This document shows, piece by piece, positions 1 through 8,523 of a DNA stretch of 64,000 nucleotides; positions within the stretch are counted from its first letter, which is position 1; each line of letters opens with the position of its first letter. This DNA is from an uncultured bacterium (GTDB taxonomy: Bacteria > Cyanobacteriota > Vampirovibrionia > Gastranaerophilales > Gastranaerophilaceae). Location: contig CADAKY010000001.1 in assembly GCA_902788575.1 (NCBI GenBank), forward strand, positions 62,001 through 126,000, read 5' to 3'. The position numbers and the translations under genes were made by a program. Under the pieces are notes generated by a model, which did not search any database, had not been told where the DNA came from, and saw only the letters and a list, made by a program, of their open reading frames with translations.

Positions 1-1
1 A

Positions 2-523
2 ACTAAAAAAACATTTACTGCATTGTCACTGATTCTTATACTGTGCGCTTCAAAAATGTTTTATCCGTTTAACACACTAAGCTTTAAAGACTTTTCTAAA
101 ATACTGGAAATACAAAAAATCCAAATGTTAGATAATTCTACTGTAATTTCCGGAACAATGCTTGCAAATTACATAATACCCGCACAAAACAAAAACGTTA
201 AATATATAGGATTTCCGCTTACAAATGAAGACGCTGATAAATGTTACTCAAATACAAATACAAAACCAAAAAACAGATATTTTATAGATTATACTGTCAG
301 TAAAAAAATTGCAAAAATATTAAAAGAGGAAAAAAATATATATTTTATTTACGCGCAAGACGTAATGAGCGAAAACAGCAATGTTTTCAAACTGCATGAA
401 AAAGCTCTTGAAAAATATTCCGGCGGGAAAATCAAACATATAACAAATTGTAAATCTGTTTCGTATACTATTTTGAATCAATATGAACCTTGGAAAGAAA
501 TATTCGTTTGTAAAATTAAGTAA
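2..523 (+). CDS. C-terminal part of an unrecognised exported or membrane protein (5' end outside window)
   Basis: The reading frame is open from base 2, so the true start lies upstream of the window. The visible part begins with a hydrophobic stretch (FTALSLILILCAS) that is either a signal peptide core or the last membrane helix of a longer protein. About 150 soluble residues follow with no motif I recognise. The C-terminal part (DNSTVISGTMLANYIIP..., several Tyr and Lys) loosely resembles the periplasmic tail of membrane glycosyltransferases of the ArnT/PMT type, but this is only an impression. The next gene, also exported, starts 44 bases downstream on the same strand. Confidence 0.6.
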   Translation, partial: TKKTFTALSLILILCASKMFYPFNTLSFKDFSKILEIQKIQMLDNSTVISGTMLANYIIPAQNKNVKYIGFPLTNEDADKCYSNTNTKPKNRYFIDYTVSKKIAKILKEEKNIYFIYAQDVMSENSNVFKLHEKALEKYSGGKIKHITNCKSVSYTILNQYEPWKEIFVCKIK

Positions 524-567
524 TGTGATACAATATTTATAAGAGAAGAGAAAATTAGGTGGAAACT

Positions 568-1200
568 ATGAAAAATAAAATTATATTGCTTTTATTATCA
601 ATGTTATTTATAATACCGGCTTTTGCAGATACTTTGCCATATTATACAAATAACATACCAGCCTCCTCTATCGGTATATTTCAGACAGGAGACAGTTTAA
701 CAATTTACAAAGAGCCTGATGAAAATTCACACATTGTTAAACAATTCGACTTTAATTACAAACAAGAATCCATGCCGGACGGAGTTTTTTGTGTTCTTTT
801 AAACGAAAAAAAACTCGGGCTTATGTACGTGACGGACATAGGAGATGACGGCTGGGTAGAACTTTTATATGATAAACATACAGGTGCAAAAGGCTGGGCA
901 AAAACAGAAGACAGATTTCAATTCTTGCCTTGGCTGAGTTTTTACAACATGTACGGAAGAAAATACGGTTTAAGATTGCTTAAAGATGCTCCTGACTCAA
1001 TAGATGTTTTACACGCAAAGCCGGAAGATTTGGCACAAAATGTTGCAAAAATGCGATATGTAAAACAAATCAGATTAACTGCCGTAAGGGGAAACTGGGC
1101 ACTAGTATCCGTAGTCGATATTGATAAAACCCCAAAAACCGGTTACATGAAATGGCGGGACACAGACGGAAAGATATACGCATTCCCGAATATCAAATAA
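568..1200 (+). CDS. Exported protein with bacterial SH3-like domain
   Basis: The 210-residue protein has a clear signal peptide (MKNKIILLLLSMLFIIPAFA, likely cut before DTL). It is followed by an SH3-like beta domain at about residues 30-110 (GIFQTGDSLTIYKEPDENS, WVELLYDKHTGAKGWAK) and a C-terminal extension of about 100 residues that I do not recognise. An in-frame GTG at 559 is possible. I chose ATG 568 because AGGTGG at 557-562 is well spaced for it and it directly begins the signal peptide. SH3-like domains of this kind often bind cell-wall peptides, so an envelope role is inferred. No enzyme domain is present. Confidence 0.75.
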   Translation: MKNKIILLLLSMLFIIPAFADTLPYYTNNIPASSIGIFQTGDSLTIYKEPDENSHIVKQFDFNYKQESMPDGVFCVLLNEKKLGLMYVTDIGDDGWVELLYDKHTGAKGWAKTEDRFQFLPWLSFYNMYGRKYGLRLLKDAPDSIDVLHAKPEDLAQNVAKMRYVKQIRLTAVRGNWALVSVVDIDKTPKTGYMKWRDTDGKIYAFPNIK

Positions 1201-1282
1201 ATAACTTTTCATACATTTAAACGTTGACTTTTCCGGATACAACATTAAACTAAAAGTGGAAACTAATAAGGAGACTCTGAAT

Positions 1283-1834
1283 ATGGGTAAACGCTTAGAC
1301 GGTTCATCACTTTTTACAGGTATTAACGCAGGTTTGACAAACTCATTCTCACTTTTGTCAAGCCAGTACAGTGACGGACTAACTTTAGAAAACTTGAATG
1401 CGGCATTAACAAATACTAATGTTACTAATACAGCTTATGGAGCAACTTTTGCTTCTTACCTGACATCAAACTTTAACGGTGTGGATTCAAATAAAGACGG
1501 CAAATTGACAGCTGATGAAGTACAAAAGCTTATGAATAATATTGCGACACAAGGTTTGACAAGAGAACAAATTATATCACTCGGTGCAAGCTCCGGTTTA
1601 ACAGGCTCACTGCAGGAAACTGTTTTGTCACACTTTGATGATATTGATACAAATCATGACGGAAAAGTGACAAATCAGGAAATTAGTGCTTACGGCGTGA
1701 ATTCTCAGTTTGAAAAACAAAAAATTGCTGACAAAAACCGCATAGTGAACAATATGTCTCTGTTTTACGGAAGCGATTCGGATAAGTATGAAGGAAGTTT
1801 GTTAGATTATCGTTATATGGATGATGAAAGTTAA
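1283..1834 (+). CDS. EF-hand calcium-binding protein
   Basis: This 183-residue protein has two canonical 12-residue EF-hand loops: DSNKDGKLTADE (about residues 68-79) and DTNHDGKVTNQE (about 122-133). All Ca ligand positions (1, 3, 5, 9, 12) are filled by Asp, Asn, Thr or Glu. The N-terminus is Ser/Gly/Asn-rich without a classical signal peptide. The frame is open from GTG 1256, but AAGGAG at 1268-1273 is correctly placed for ATG 1283. A strong terminator follows. The target is unknown. A second single-loop EF-hand protein lies at 44809. Confidence 0.8.
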   Translation: MGKRLDGSSLFTGINAGLTNSFSLLSSQYSDGLTLENLNAALTNTNVTNTAYGATFASYLTSNFNGVDSNKDGKLTADEVQKLMNNIATQGLTREQIISLGASSGLTGSLQETVLSHFDDIDTNHDGKVTNQEISAYGVNSQFEKQKIADKNRIVNNMSLFYGSDSDKYEGSLLDYRYMDDES

Positions 1835-1864
1835 TATTGTGTGTGTAAAATATAAAAAGGGATA

Positions 1865-1895
1865 AAAAGAGACCTCATAGGTCTCTTTTATTTTT
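1865..1895 (+). terminator. Intrinsic terminator after the EF-hand gene
   Basis: An 11-bp perfect stem (AAAAGAGACCT / AGGTCTCTTTT) with a 3-base loop is followed by ATTTTT. The A-tract on the other side also gives it a U-run in the minus direction, so it may serve both converging genes. Confidence 0.9.
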
Positions 1896-1954
1896 ACACA
1901 AACAAAAATACGTTTGACAAAACCAAACGCTATACAACATGATTTCTTTAAACC

Positions 1955-2143
1955 CTAATCAAGCAAATCGCTCAAAATTGCTGCATTTTCTTCAGCTTTT
2001 GCATTATTAGAAATTTTTGTTCTCTTTATATAAACTCTTAATGCTTCTCTAATCAATTCACTTCTGGTTCTTTGCTCAGAAGAAGCTACATTGTCTACTC
2101 TCGTCAAAAAATCATTTGACATTGAAATTAATACTCTTGCCAT
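1955..2143 (-). CDS. Ribbon-helix-helix (CopG/MetJ-type) DNA-binding protein, orphan
   Basis: The 62-residue protein starts MARVLISMSNDFLTRVD, a beta strand followed by helices (RTRSELIREALRVYIKR), which is the RHH fold used by CopG/ParD-like antitoxins and repressors. A longer frame begins at 2215. The start at 2143 is supported by GGAGGG just upstream on the minus strand and by a promoter placed only for this start. RHH antitoxins normally sit next to a toxin gene, but none is visible on either side, so this is either a stand-alone regulator or an antitoxin without a linked toxin. Confidence 0.8.
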   Translation of the reverse strand: MARVLISMSNDFLTRVDNVASSEQRTRSELIREALRVYIKRTKISNNAKAEENAAILSDLLD

Positions 2144-2164
2144 ATTCCCTCCGATACACAAAAT

Positions 2165-2192
2165 ATTATAACATATAAATTTATTATCACAA
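2165..2192 (-). promoter_or_regulatory. Sigma-70-type promoter of the RHH gene
   Basis: On the minus strand, TTGTGA (2192-2187) and TATAAT (2170-2165) are separated by 16 bases. The expected transcript start is about 15 bases before the ATG at 2143. Confidence 0.6.
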
Positions 2193-2226
2193 GTATATAC
2201 ATAATAATACTTCAATTTTGGAACAT

Positions 2227-2244
2227 AATGTTAAGTTTTGTAAC
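2227..2244 (-). promoter_or_regulatory. Near-match to HLR1 (RpaB-type) box
   Basis: The minus strand reads GTTACAAAACTTAACATT, which fits (G/T)TTACA(A/T)2 NN (G/T)TTACA(A/T)2 with one mismatch in the second repeat. It lies between the divergent RHH gene and the 719-residue protein gene. Confidence 0.35.
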
Positions 2245-2322
2245 ACTATATCTTAAAACAGGCAATTTTACATGGTTTTAGAACTTTATATATATAAGAG
2301 ATACTAAAACGAGGATAAAATC

Positions 2323-4482
2323 ATGTGCATTCCATACTGGCAAGCATTATTAAATACATCCGACTGGGGCATGGCAAATATGCAATGGAATCTCGGCTGG
2401 GAAAAAATGAATTTCTGGTCCGGTCTCAACACAGGTTTTATGAATGCAAGCGGTGCAATGGACTGGATTACAAATCCGCAAGTAGCTCTTTGGCAAGCTT
2501 CTCAAGCAAATAACGGTTGGAATTTTAATAATAGCGGAAGTATTTTCCCGTCATGGCAGAATATCGGAAACGGTTGGAACATGAGCCCGATGAACCCTTG
2601 GGGTAATATGGGCTGGACACCAAGCGGAAATGCGGACGGCGGCAACTCCGGCAAAACAGAAACAACTGCTCAAAAAGAAATAAAGAAAGTAAAATCTGTT
2701 TATGATGCAGTAAAGAAAATTGTTAAAAAGGATGAAAACTTCATAGATAATGATATTTTAGTTGCATTTGAAAAAGCATCATCTGATTATAAAGAAGAAA
2801 CTGATGAAAACGGCAAAACAAAGAAAGTTAAAAAGACAGATGAAGAAAAATTAGCTGATATGAAAGAGGCTATGAAAGCATTTGGTTCTCAAAGATTGAG
2901 AATAGCTCTTCTTGAAGAATGCGGATATCGTACCAAATTGGTTGAAGCGGGATTTGATTTTAAAGCTTCTGATAACACTTTGGGAACAGAAGACAGCAGT
3001 CTCATAAGTGAACTAGATGCTATGTATACAGATGTTAAATCCGGTAACTATGTTAAATTAAACACTGTGGTCGGTGCCATGAAGTCTGATGATGTTCTTC
3101 AATATATCAGCCAATGGAATGAAAAATATAAGACTGACAAAGACAGAAGCATTATTCGTTTGGTAGCTAATAACATGCCATCTAATCCGGGTGCTAACGG
3201 AAGAGAAGGATTTAAGGAAGCGATAAATAAGCTAACTGATAATTTATGTGCTAAGGCTTCCGATTATGAATCATACGAAGGCGTAGCAAAATTAAAGAAA
3301 GAACTTGGAGATAAACAGGCAGAATTGAATAAGGCATTTGCTGATACAAAAACAACTTCATCAACTTTGAAAGCTAAGATGAACGATGTTGCAACAGCTT
3401 TTGAAGCTCTTTATGCAAAAGTAAGAATGCAGGAAGCTGCAGCAATCAGTAAAGAAATTAAAGATAAATATGCTGAAACTATGAATAGTATTGTCGAAGG
3501 TACTATTCCTAATGATATTATAGTTGATGAAACAAAGGCAGATTTGACAAGTGAAGGTCTTAAAGCTCCTGCTGCGGATGAAATTAAAGAACCTAAATAC
3601 AAACAGAATGTTTCAGATAATAATGAAGAAGAACCAGAAGTAAAAACTTGGAATCAGGATGTCAGCAGTACAACAGAAAATAATATACAAAAACTTATAG
3701 ATAGTGGTGTTTTGGAAGAAACAGACAGCACGGATCCGAAAGTTTATTACAGCAGTGAGTACAAACGTTACTACACAATTAAAGGCGGAAAATTATACAG
3801 ATTAAACAATAACGTTAAAGAAGTCACTAAAAACGGTTTTGTGAAACTTAAAGACGGTAAAGAAGTTTCTGTAAAATCAGCAATATCGAATCAACAAGCT
3901 ATTATTGATGCAATGGTAAGAAAAGCTGACGACTCAAAAACAACAGCTTCGGCAATTGCAAACGAAGAAGACGGAGCTTATGATTTGGGATATGAGGTTG
4001 CACAGGATTTAATTGGTTACACAAATAGCGAAGAACTTACGAACGTGAAAAATTCACTTGCCGCTATAAATAAAAATAATGTTCAATCATTCTTAGATGG
4101 ATATTACGCTAATGACGGTGGTGGAAATGGATTATTTTTACAATTAGCATTAGAAACAACTAAGCTTAAAAATAGTGATGTTGTTCCTGTAATGCGTGCT
4201 ATTGTTGATGCCGTACCTGATGATTTGAGAAATACCAAACAATTCAGAACACTGCAAAGAATTTGCAGAATGTATGAGCGCAAAGATGGCAATTCCGATT
4301 TCAAAATGTCTCATGGTGATTTGGGCTGGGGCTGGAACAGAATCTGGGGTATTGATGACTTAGATCAATTTGATGACGCTGTAGAAGCTTTATTCCAATT
4401 AAAAGACAGTGCCGATGAAATTGAAGAAAAAAATAATACAAAAACTGAGGATGAAACTTCGTCAGGAGCAGAAGCATCATAA
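2323..4482 (+). CDS. Large unrecognised protein with Trp/Asn/Gly-rich N-terminus
   Basis: I do not recognise this 719-residue protein. Roughly the first 105 residues are extremely rich in Trp, Asn, Gly and Met (for example WNLGWEKMNFWSG, GNMGWTPSG). A long Lys/Glu/Asp-rich, largely helical region follows, then a short Tyr-rich patch (PKVYYSSEYKRYYTIKGGKLY, about residues 475-495) and a helical C-terminus. A second Trp cluster (GDLGWGWNRIWG) sits near the end. There is no signal peptide or membrane segment. GAGGATAA supports ATG 2323. The Trp-rich ends suggest surface association or self-assembly, but that is a guess. Confidence 0.8.
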   Translation: MCIPYWQALLNTSDWGMANMQWNLGWEKMNFWSGLNTGFMNASGAMDWITNPQVALWQASQANNGWNFNNSGSIFPSWQNIGNGWNMSPMNPWGNMGWTPSGNADGGNSGKTETTAQKEIKKVKSVYDAVKKIVKKDENFIDNDILVAFEKASSDYKEETDENGKTKKVKKTDEEKLADMKEAMKAFGSQRLRIALLEECGYRTKLVEAGFDFKASDNTLGTEDSSLISELDAMYTDVKSGNYVKLNTVVGAMKSDDVLQYISQWNEKYKTDKDRSIIRLVANNMPSNPGANGREGFKEAINKLTDNLCAKASDYESYEGVAKLKKELGDKQAELNKAFADTKTTSSTLKAKMNDVATAFEALYAKVRMQEAAAISKEIKDKYAETMNSIVEGTIPNDIIVDETKADLTSEGLKAPAADEIKEPKYKQNVSDNNEEEPEVKTWNQDVSSTTENNIQKLIDSGVLEETDSTDPKVYYSSEYKRYYTIKGGKLYRLNNNVKEVTKNGFVKLKDGKEVSVKSAISNQQAIIDAMVRKADDSKTTASAIANEEDGAYDLGYEVAQDLIGYTNSEELTNVKNSLAAINKNNVQSFLDGYYANDGGGNGLFLQLALETTKLKNSDVVPVMRAIVDAVPDDLRNTKQFRTLQRICRMYERKDGNSDFKMSHGDLGWGWNRIWGIDDLDQFDDAVEALFQLKDSADEIEEKNNTKTEDETSSGAEAS

Positions 4483-4494
4483 AACATGTTAATC

Positions 4495-4553
4495 TGTAGG
4501 TTGGGTGCAACCCAACAACCGAGTCCGTAGGTTGGGGTTTCTACCCCAACAAC
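4495..4553. repeat. Two tandem hairpins of a GTAGGTTGGG-type intergenic repeat
   Basis: The first unit is GTAGGTTGGGTGCAACCCAA, with a TTGGGT/ACCCAA stem. The second is GTAGGTTGGGG followed by TTTCTACCCCAAC, with an 8-bp stem and TTCT loop. Both begin with GTAGGTTGGG. A decayed relative (GGTAGGTTTAGTGAAACCC) occurs near 58158. This looks like a short palindromic repeat family. Confidence 0.6.
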
Positions 4554-4638
4554 TAAAAATAAACAACAAAATAAAAAAGGAGAAAAGCGAAATAACAAAG
4601 AATTGATATAGATGTAAGATTGGTATTCTCTAAATAAT

Positions 4639-4666
4639 CCGGAGGAAAAACCTCCGGTTTTATTTT
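4639..4666 (+). terminator. Intrinsic terminator
   Basis: A perfect 7-bp GC-rich stem (CCGGAGG / CCTCCGG) with an AAAAA loop is followed by TTTTATTTT. It lies about 155 bases after the 719-residue gene. Confidence 0.85.
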
Positions 4667-4679
4667 GCCGGTAATGTTT

Positions 4680-4748
4680 AACCACCCTTCTCCAAAGGGG
4701 CGAGGGTTGGGGTGAGGGGTAAATCAATTTAAATTATATTGACCCTCA
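4680..4748. repeat. CCCTCACCC-type intergenic repeat between two genes (4483-4888)
   Basis: This part of the 406-base gap holds CCCTTCTCCAAAGGGG, then GAGGGTTGGGGTGAGGGG, and ends with GACCCTCACCC. The arms GGTGAGGG and CCCTCACC form an imperfect inverted repeat around an AT-rich centre. Short elements of this sequence type recur between genes in many bacteria. The rest of the gap holds two hairpins, a terminator and the panC promoter. I see no gene in it. Confidence 0.5.
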
Positions 4749-4824
4749 CCCGCATCATCAACTCTAAAGCCCACTCATTCTTAATAAAACACTCATTCAC
4801 ATAATCACTCAATCACTTCTTTAT

Positions 4825-4854
4825 TTGTATCATTATCACTGTATGTGGTATAAT
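4825..4854 (+). promoter_or_regulatory. Promoter upstream of panC
   Basis: TTGTAT (4825-4830) and TATAAT (4849-4854) are separated by 18 bases, 35 bases before the panC start. It probably drives the run panC to dapA and perhaps further. Confidence 0.55.
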
Positions 4855-4888
4855 TAATATAAATTTATTAGCAAAAGGGGGAGGGAGT

Positions 4889-5752
4889 ATGTTATTACAT
4901 ACAATTGAAGAAGTTAGAGCCGAAGTAAAAAAATGGCGCAAAGAAGGTTTGACCGTAGGAATTGTACCTACTATGGGCGCTCTGCATGCAGGACATTTGA
5001 GTTTAATAAAAAAAGCAAAACAAACCTGTGACAAGGTTGTAGTTTCTGATTTTGTAAACCCGATTCAATTTGGACCTTCTGAAGATTTTGACAAATATCC
5101 GAGAACTCTTGACGAAGATGTTAAGTTGTGTAACTCTGAAGGCGTAGATATAGTGTTTGCACCGTCAGCAGATGAAATGTACGGGGAGGGACAAAGACTT
5201 TCTAACGACACACTCACATACGTTTGTCCTCCGTTTTTCTATGTAAACACTCTTTGCGGGAAATCCAGAACGGGGCATTTTGACGGAGTTTGTACGGTTG
5301 TTTTAAAATTGTTTAACATAGTTCAGCCGGATTACGGATTCTTCGGGCAAAAAGATGCTCAACAGGTTATAATAATCAAAAAAATGGTCAAAGATTTGAA
5401 CGTCCCGATTACGATTGTACAATGTCCGATTGTTAGAGAAGAAAGCGGGCTGGCTTTAAGTTCCAGAAACAAGTATCTTTCAGAAGAAGGCAAAAAAGAT
5501 GCTCTTGTACTGAGTAAAATTCTTAACAATTTGAAAACTTGTTATTCAAAAGGTATAAAAGATGTTAATGCCTTAAAAGAAACTGCATATAGCTTTTTAA
5601 ACGAAAAACACGATTTAGAATATTTGGAAATTGTAGACAAAGACACCCTTGAAGATAAAAAACAAGCGGATGACAACTCTATTGCACTCATTGCCTGCAG
5701 GGTTGAAGGTGTAAGACTCATTGATAATATTTATCTGAAGGAGGAAGTTTAA
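4889..5752 (+). CDS. panC: Pantothenate synthetase
   Basis: PanC condenses pantoate and beta-alanine with ATP hydrolysis to AMP, the last step of pantothenate (coenzyme A precursor) synthesis in the cytoplasm. The 287 residues are the normal family length. The nucleotidyltransferase motif PTMGALHAGH is at about residues 27-36, FGQKDAQQ at about 152-159, and the second ATP motif SSRNKYL at about 192-198. GGGAGGG precedes ATG 4889. Its TAA stop overlaps the ATG of the next gene by one base, so the two are translationally coupled. panB and panD are not in the window. Confidence 0.97.
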   Translation: MLLHTIEEVRAEVKKWRKEGLTVGIVPTMGALHAGHLSLIKKAKQTCDKVVVSDFVNPIQFGPSEDFDKYPRTLDEDVKLCNSEGVDIVFAPSADEMYGEGQRLSNDTLTYVCPPFFYVNTLCGKSRTGHFDGVCTVVLKLFNIVQPDYGFFGQKDAQQVIIIKKMVKDLNVPITIVQCPIVREESGLALSSRNKYLSEEGKKDALVLSKILNNLKTCYSKGIKDVNALKETAYSFLNEKHDLEYLEIVDKDTLEDKKQADDNSIALIACRVEGVRLIDNIYLKEEV

Positions 5753-6603
5753 TGCACGAATTCATTATAGGTATTTTTAATTTTGTAAAAAGTACATTAT
5801 ATTTTTTCAGAATAGTATGCGTTTTTTGTATACTAATGCTTCTTCTTTACTGGATACAGAACCTTACTCACGCGACATGGGCTTGGATAGGTTTTATAAA
5901 ACCTTTTTTGGACTGGCTTTTAGAAGAGGCTAACAAAATTTACTCTGTCTCATTCGATTTGTGGGGCGCAGTATTTGAATTCAAATACCTTAGTGCATTA
6001 ATTATTCTTGTTATTTCATCATATGTTCTTAAACTGGTTGAATTTTTAGTCGGAGTTGTTGAAAATATTTACCGCGGAACACGCATGCTATGTAAAAAAA
6101 CAGAACAAACGTTGATGAATAAACAACTTCACGAAGATGTAAAAAAAGAAGAACTAAAACTCACTAACTATTCTCTTCTTATAAAAACGAGAATCAAAAA
6201 GAAATTTTCGCATCAGGAAATATCTATAAATCTTGATGAACAAAACAAAATCATGACAGATTTTATTAAAGAAAAAACTTCTAAAGCGCCTATGTCCTTT
6301 GGTGGTGCTTATATGTATCAATTTAATGATTTTGAACATATTGATACAGTTTTAGATATAATGTTTAAACTTCTGAACTCTTCAGCACCGCTGGATTATG
6401 CAATAACAATTCAGGTAGGGGACAACCTGAATCAATTGGGGAAACTGCTTGAGCTGGAACATTACGGGCAAGTTACAATGGCTGCAGATACGGCATATAG
6501 ATACAAATACAACACAATCCACAGATATCAAACCGCACAGGTTGGATTGTTCCAAACAGGAGAAAAAACTCTCGAAGTACATGAATTTAAGCCGATTCTG
6601 TAG
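5752..6603 (+). CDS. Unrecognised membrane protein with C-terminal soluble domain
   Basis: The 283-residue protein has two likely membrane helices (about 17-36 and 78-102). A charged helical linker follows, then a soluble C-terminal domain of about 150 residues (from about LKLTNYSLLIKTRIK to the end) that I cannot assign. It is coupled to panC by a one-base overlap and lies 38 bases before dapA. It may be a conserved envelope protein carried in this operon. No catalytic motif is evident. Confidence 0.8.
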   Translation: MHEFIIGIFNFVKSTLYFFRIVCVFCILMLLLYWIQNLTHATWAWIGFIKPFLDWLLEEANKIYSVSFDLWGAVFEFKYLSALIILVISSYVLKLVEFLVGVVENIYRGTRMLCKKTEQTLMNKQLHEDVKKEELKLTNYSLLIKTRIKKKFSHQEISINLDEQNKIMTDFIKEKTSKAPMSFGGAYMYQFNDFEHIDTVLDIMFKLLNSSAPLDYAITIQVGDNLNQLGKLLELEHYGQVTMAADTAYRYKYNTIHRYQTAQVGLFQTGEKTLEVHEFKPIL

Positions 6604-6641
6604 TATAATAAATCAGGTCACATAAAAAAAGGAGCAGGGAT

Positions 6642-7520
6642 ATGAGATACGATGCAGGTGAAGTTATTACGGCAATGGTAACACCTTTTAATGAAAAAAG
6701 AGAAGTAGATTACGACAAGGTGGAAGCTTTGGCTGCACATCTTATTGCAACAGGCTCAGATGCTGTTCTTGTAAACGGAACAACAGGTGAAACCCCGACT
6801 CTGACGTTTGAAGAAGAATTGGAAATCTTATCAAGTGCAAAGCGCGCAACAGCAGGAAAAGCTAAAATCATTATGGGTGCAGGCTCAAACTCAACAGAAA
6901 CTGCCGTAATGATAGCAAAAAGAGCTGAGAAAGAAGGTGCAGACGCAATTCTGAGCGTTGTTCCTTATTACAACAAACCTTCACAAGCAGGTATGATAGA
7001 GCACTTTTCTGCTGTAGCTGAGGCTGTTGAACTTCCTATAATTTTGTACAATATTCCGTCAAGAACCGGCGTTAATATGTCAGTAGAAACAGTTAAAACG
7101 CTGGCAAGAAAATATCAAAATATTGTTGCTTTAAAACAAAGTTTTGGCGATATGGATACTATTACCGAACTGAGAATGTCTTGTCCTGCCGATTTTGCGA
7201 TATATTCAGGAGATGACAGTCTGACACTTCCTATGCTTTCACTGGGTGCGCACGGCGTAATCTCTGTTGCATCACATCTTTTTGGTGTTGAAATCAAATC
7301 TATGATAAGAAACTTCAAAACCGGCGATGCGGCGACCGCTAAAAACATGCACCAGAAACTTTATCCGATATTTAAAAAGTTATTTATGGCGCCAAATCCT
7401 GTTCCGGTGAAAGCTGCACTGGCATACAAGGGCATAATTGAAGATTTCGTAAGAAGACCGCTGGTAGAATTAACAAAAGCAGAAAAAGCGGAATTAATCT
7501 TTACGCTTGATTCTATATAG
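6642..7520 (+). CDS. dapA: 4-hydroxy-tetrahydrodipicolinate synthase
   Basis: DapA condenses pyruvate with aspartate semialdehyde, the first committed step to diaminopimelate and lysine. The 292-residue length is typical. The N-terminal AMVTPF, the substrate-binding GTTGETPTL (about residues 46-54), the catalytic tyrosine in PIILYNIPSRTGVNM and the Schiff-base lysine in VALKQ (about 162) are all present. AGGAG sits before ATG 6642. It works with asd and dapB (10.9-12.7 kb) and MurE (62 kb), all of the meso-DAP branch. Confidence 0.97.
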   Translation: MRYDAGEVITAMVTPFNEKREVDYDKVEALAAHLIATGSDAVLVNGTTGETPTLTFEEELEILSSAKRATAGKAKIIMGAGSNSTETAVMIAKRAEKEGADAILSVVPYYNKPSQAGMIEHFSAVAEAVELPIILYNIPSRTGVNMSVETVKTLARKYQNIVALKQSFGDMDTITELRMSCPADFAIYSGDDSLTLPMLSLGAHGVISVASHLFGVEIKSMIRNFKTGDAATAKNMHQKLYPIFKKLFMAPNPVPVKAALAYKGIIEDFVRRPLVELTKAEKAELIFTLDSI

Positions 7521-7532
7521 GGCAAGCGTTTT

Positions 7533-8465
7533 ATGGACGATTTTAAACACTATACAGTTATGTTAAATGAAGCAGTGGACGCTCTTGAATGTCAGGACGG
7601 AAAGATTTATGTTGACTGCACTCTGGGAGGAGGCGGACACAGCGAGCTTATACTTAAAAGAATTCAGCCATCCGGTAAATTGTTTTCATTCGACATTGAT
7701 GATGAAGCTATAAATCACTCAAAAGAAAGATTAAAAGATTACAAAAACTTAACAATAATAAAATCATCCTATACAAATATTAAATCAGAATTAAAAAAAC
7801 ATGGTATTGATAAGATTACAGGCGGTGTCATTCTTGATTTGGGGGCGTCTTATCATCAGCTTACAAAGGCAGAGAGAGGATTTTCTTTCTCAAAAAATGC
7901 GCCATTAGATATGCGATTTGACATGGAGTCTGATTTTTCTGCTTATGATTTAATAAATACATATAAAGAAGCAGATTTGGTGAGGATTTTCAGCGAGTAT
8001 GGAGAAGAAAGATTTTCAAAACGGATTGCAAAAAAGATTGTTGAAACTCGAGCAAAATCGCCAATTAGGACTACGCAGGAATTATCTGATTTGGTTATTG
8101 CTGCTACTCCTCACATCAAAAGTTCTATACACCCTGCTACAAGAGTGTTTCAGGCTATCAGGATAGAAGTAAACAATGAGTTAAAAAATGTAACAAAAGT
8201 TCTTAACGATATATTGGATTTATTAGAAGTCGGTGGTATAATTTCATGTATAAGTTTTCATTCTTTGGAAGATAGAATAGTTAAAAATATTTTCCGTTAT
8301 GAAAGCCAAAAGTGCAGATGCAATGATATGATTTGCAAATGCAAGCCGCCAAGAATAGAGCTTGTAAATAAAAAGCCTATTATGGCAAGTGTTGAGGAGA
8401 TAAAAGAAAATCCGCCTTCAAGAAGTGCTAAATTAAGAGTTGTCAGATGTATTAACAAATGGTAA
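7533..8465 (+). CDS. rsmH: 16S rRNA m4C1402 methyltransferase
   Basis: RsmH (MraW) N4-methylates cytidine 1402 of 16S rRNA using S-adenosylmethionine. The 310-residue protein has the SAM-binding motif VDCTLGGGGHS (about residues 28-38), the internal DLGASYHQL region and the conserved C-terminal SFHSLEDRIVK and PPSRSAKLR motifs. It starts 12 bases after dapA. rsmH normally heads the division and cell-wall cluster before ftsL, and an FtsL-like gene indeed follows here. Confidence 0.96.
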   Translation: MDDFKHYTVMLNEAVDALECQDGKIYVDCTLGGGGHSELILKRIQPSGKLFSFDIDDEAINHSKERLKDYKNLTIIKSSYTNIKSELKKHGIDKITGGVILDLGASYHQLTKAERGFSFSKNAPLDMRFDMESDFSAYDLINTYKEADLVRIFSEYGEERFSKRIAKKIVETRAKSPIRTTQELSDLVIAATPHIKSSIHPATRVFQAIRIEVNNELKNVTKVLNDILDLLEVGGIISCISFHSLEDRIVKNIFRYESQKCRCNDMICKCKPPRIELVNKKPIMASVEEIKENPPSRSAKLRVVRCINKW

Positions 8466-8523
8466 CAGGCAGGAATTGAGAGTGGTTGGGAGTTAAGGAT
8501 AGAAATATCCGCAGGGAGTAGAT

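Noticed and set aside
4365-4727. Minus-strand frame with a PSPQPSPLWRR-like start
   Set aside because: It is the translation of the CCCTCACCC-type intergenic repeat running into the antisense of the real 719-residue gene. Such peptides are well-known false genes.
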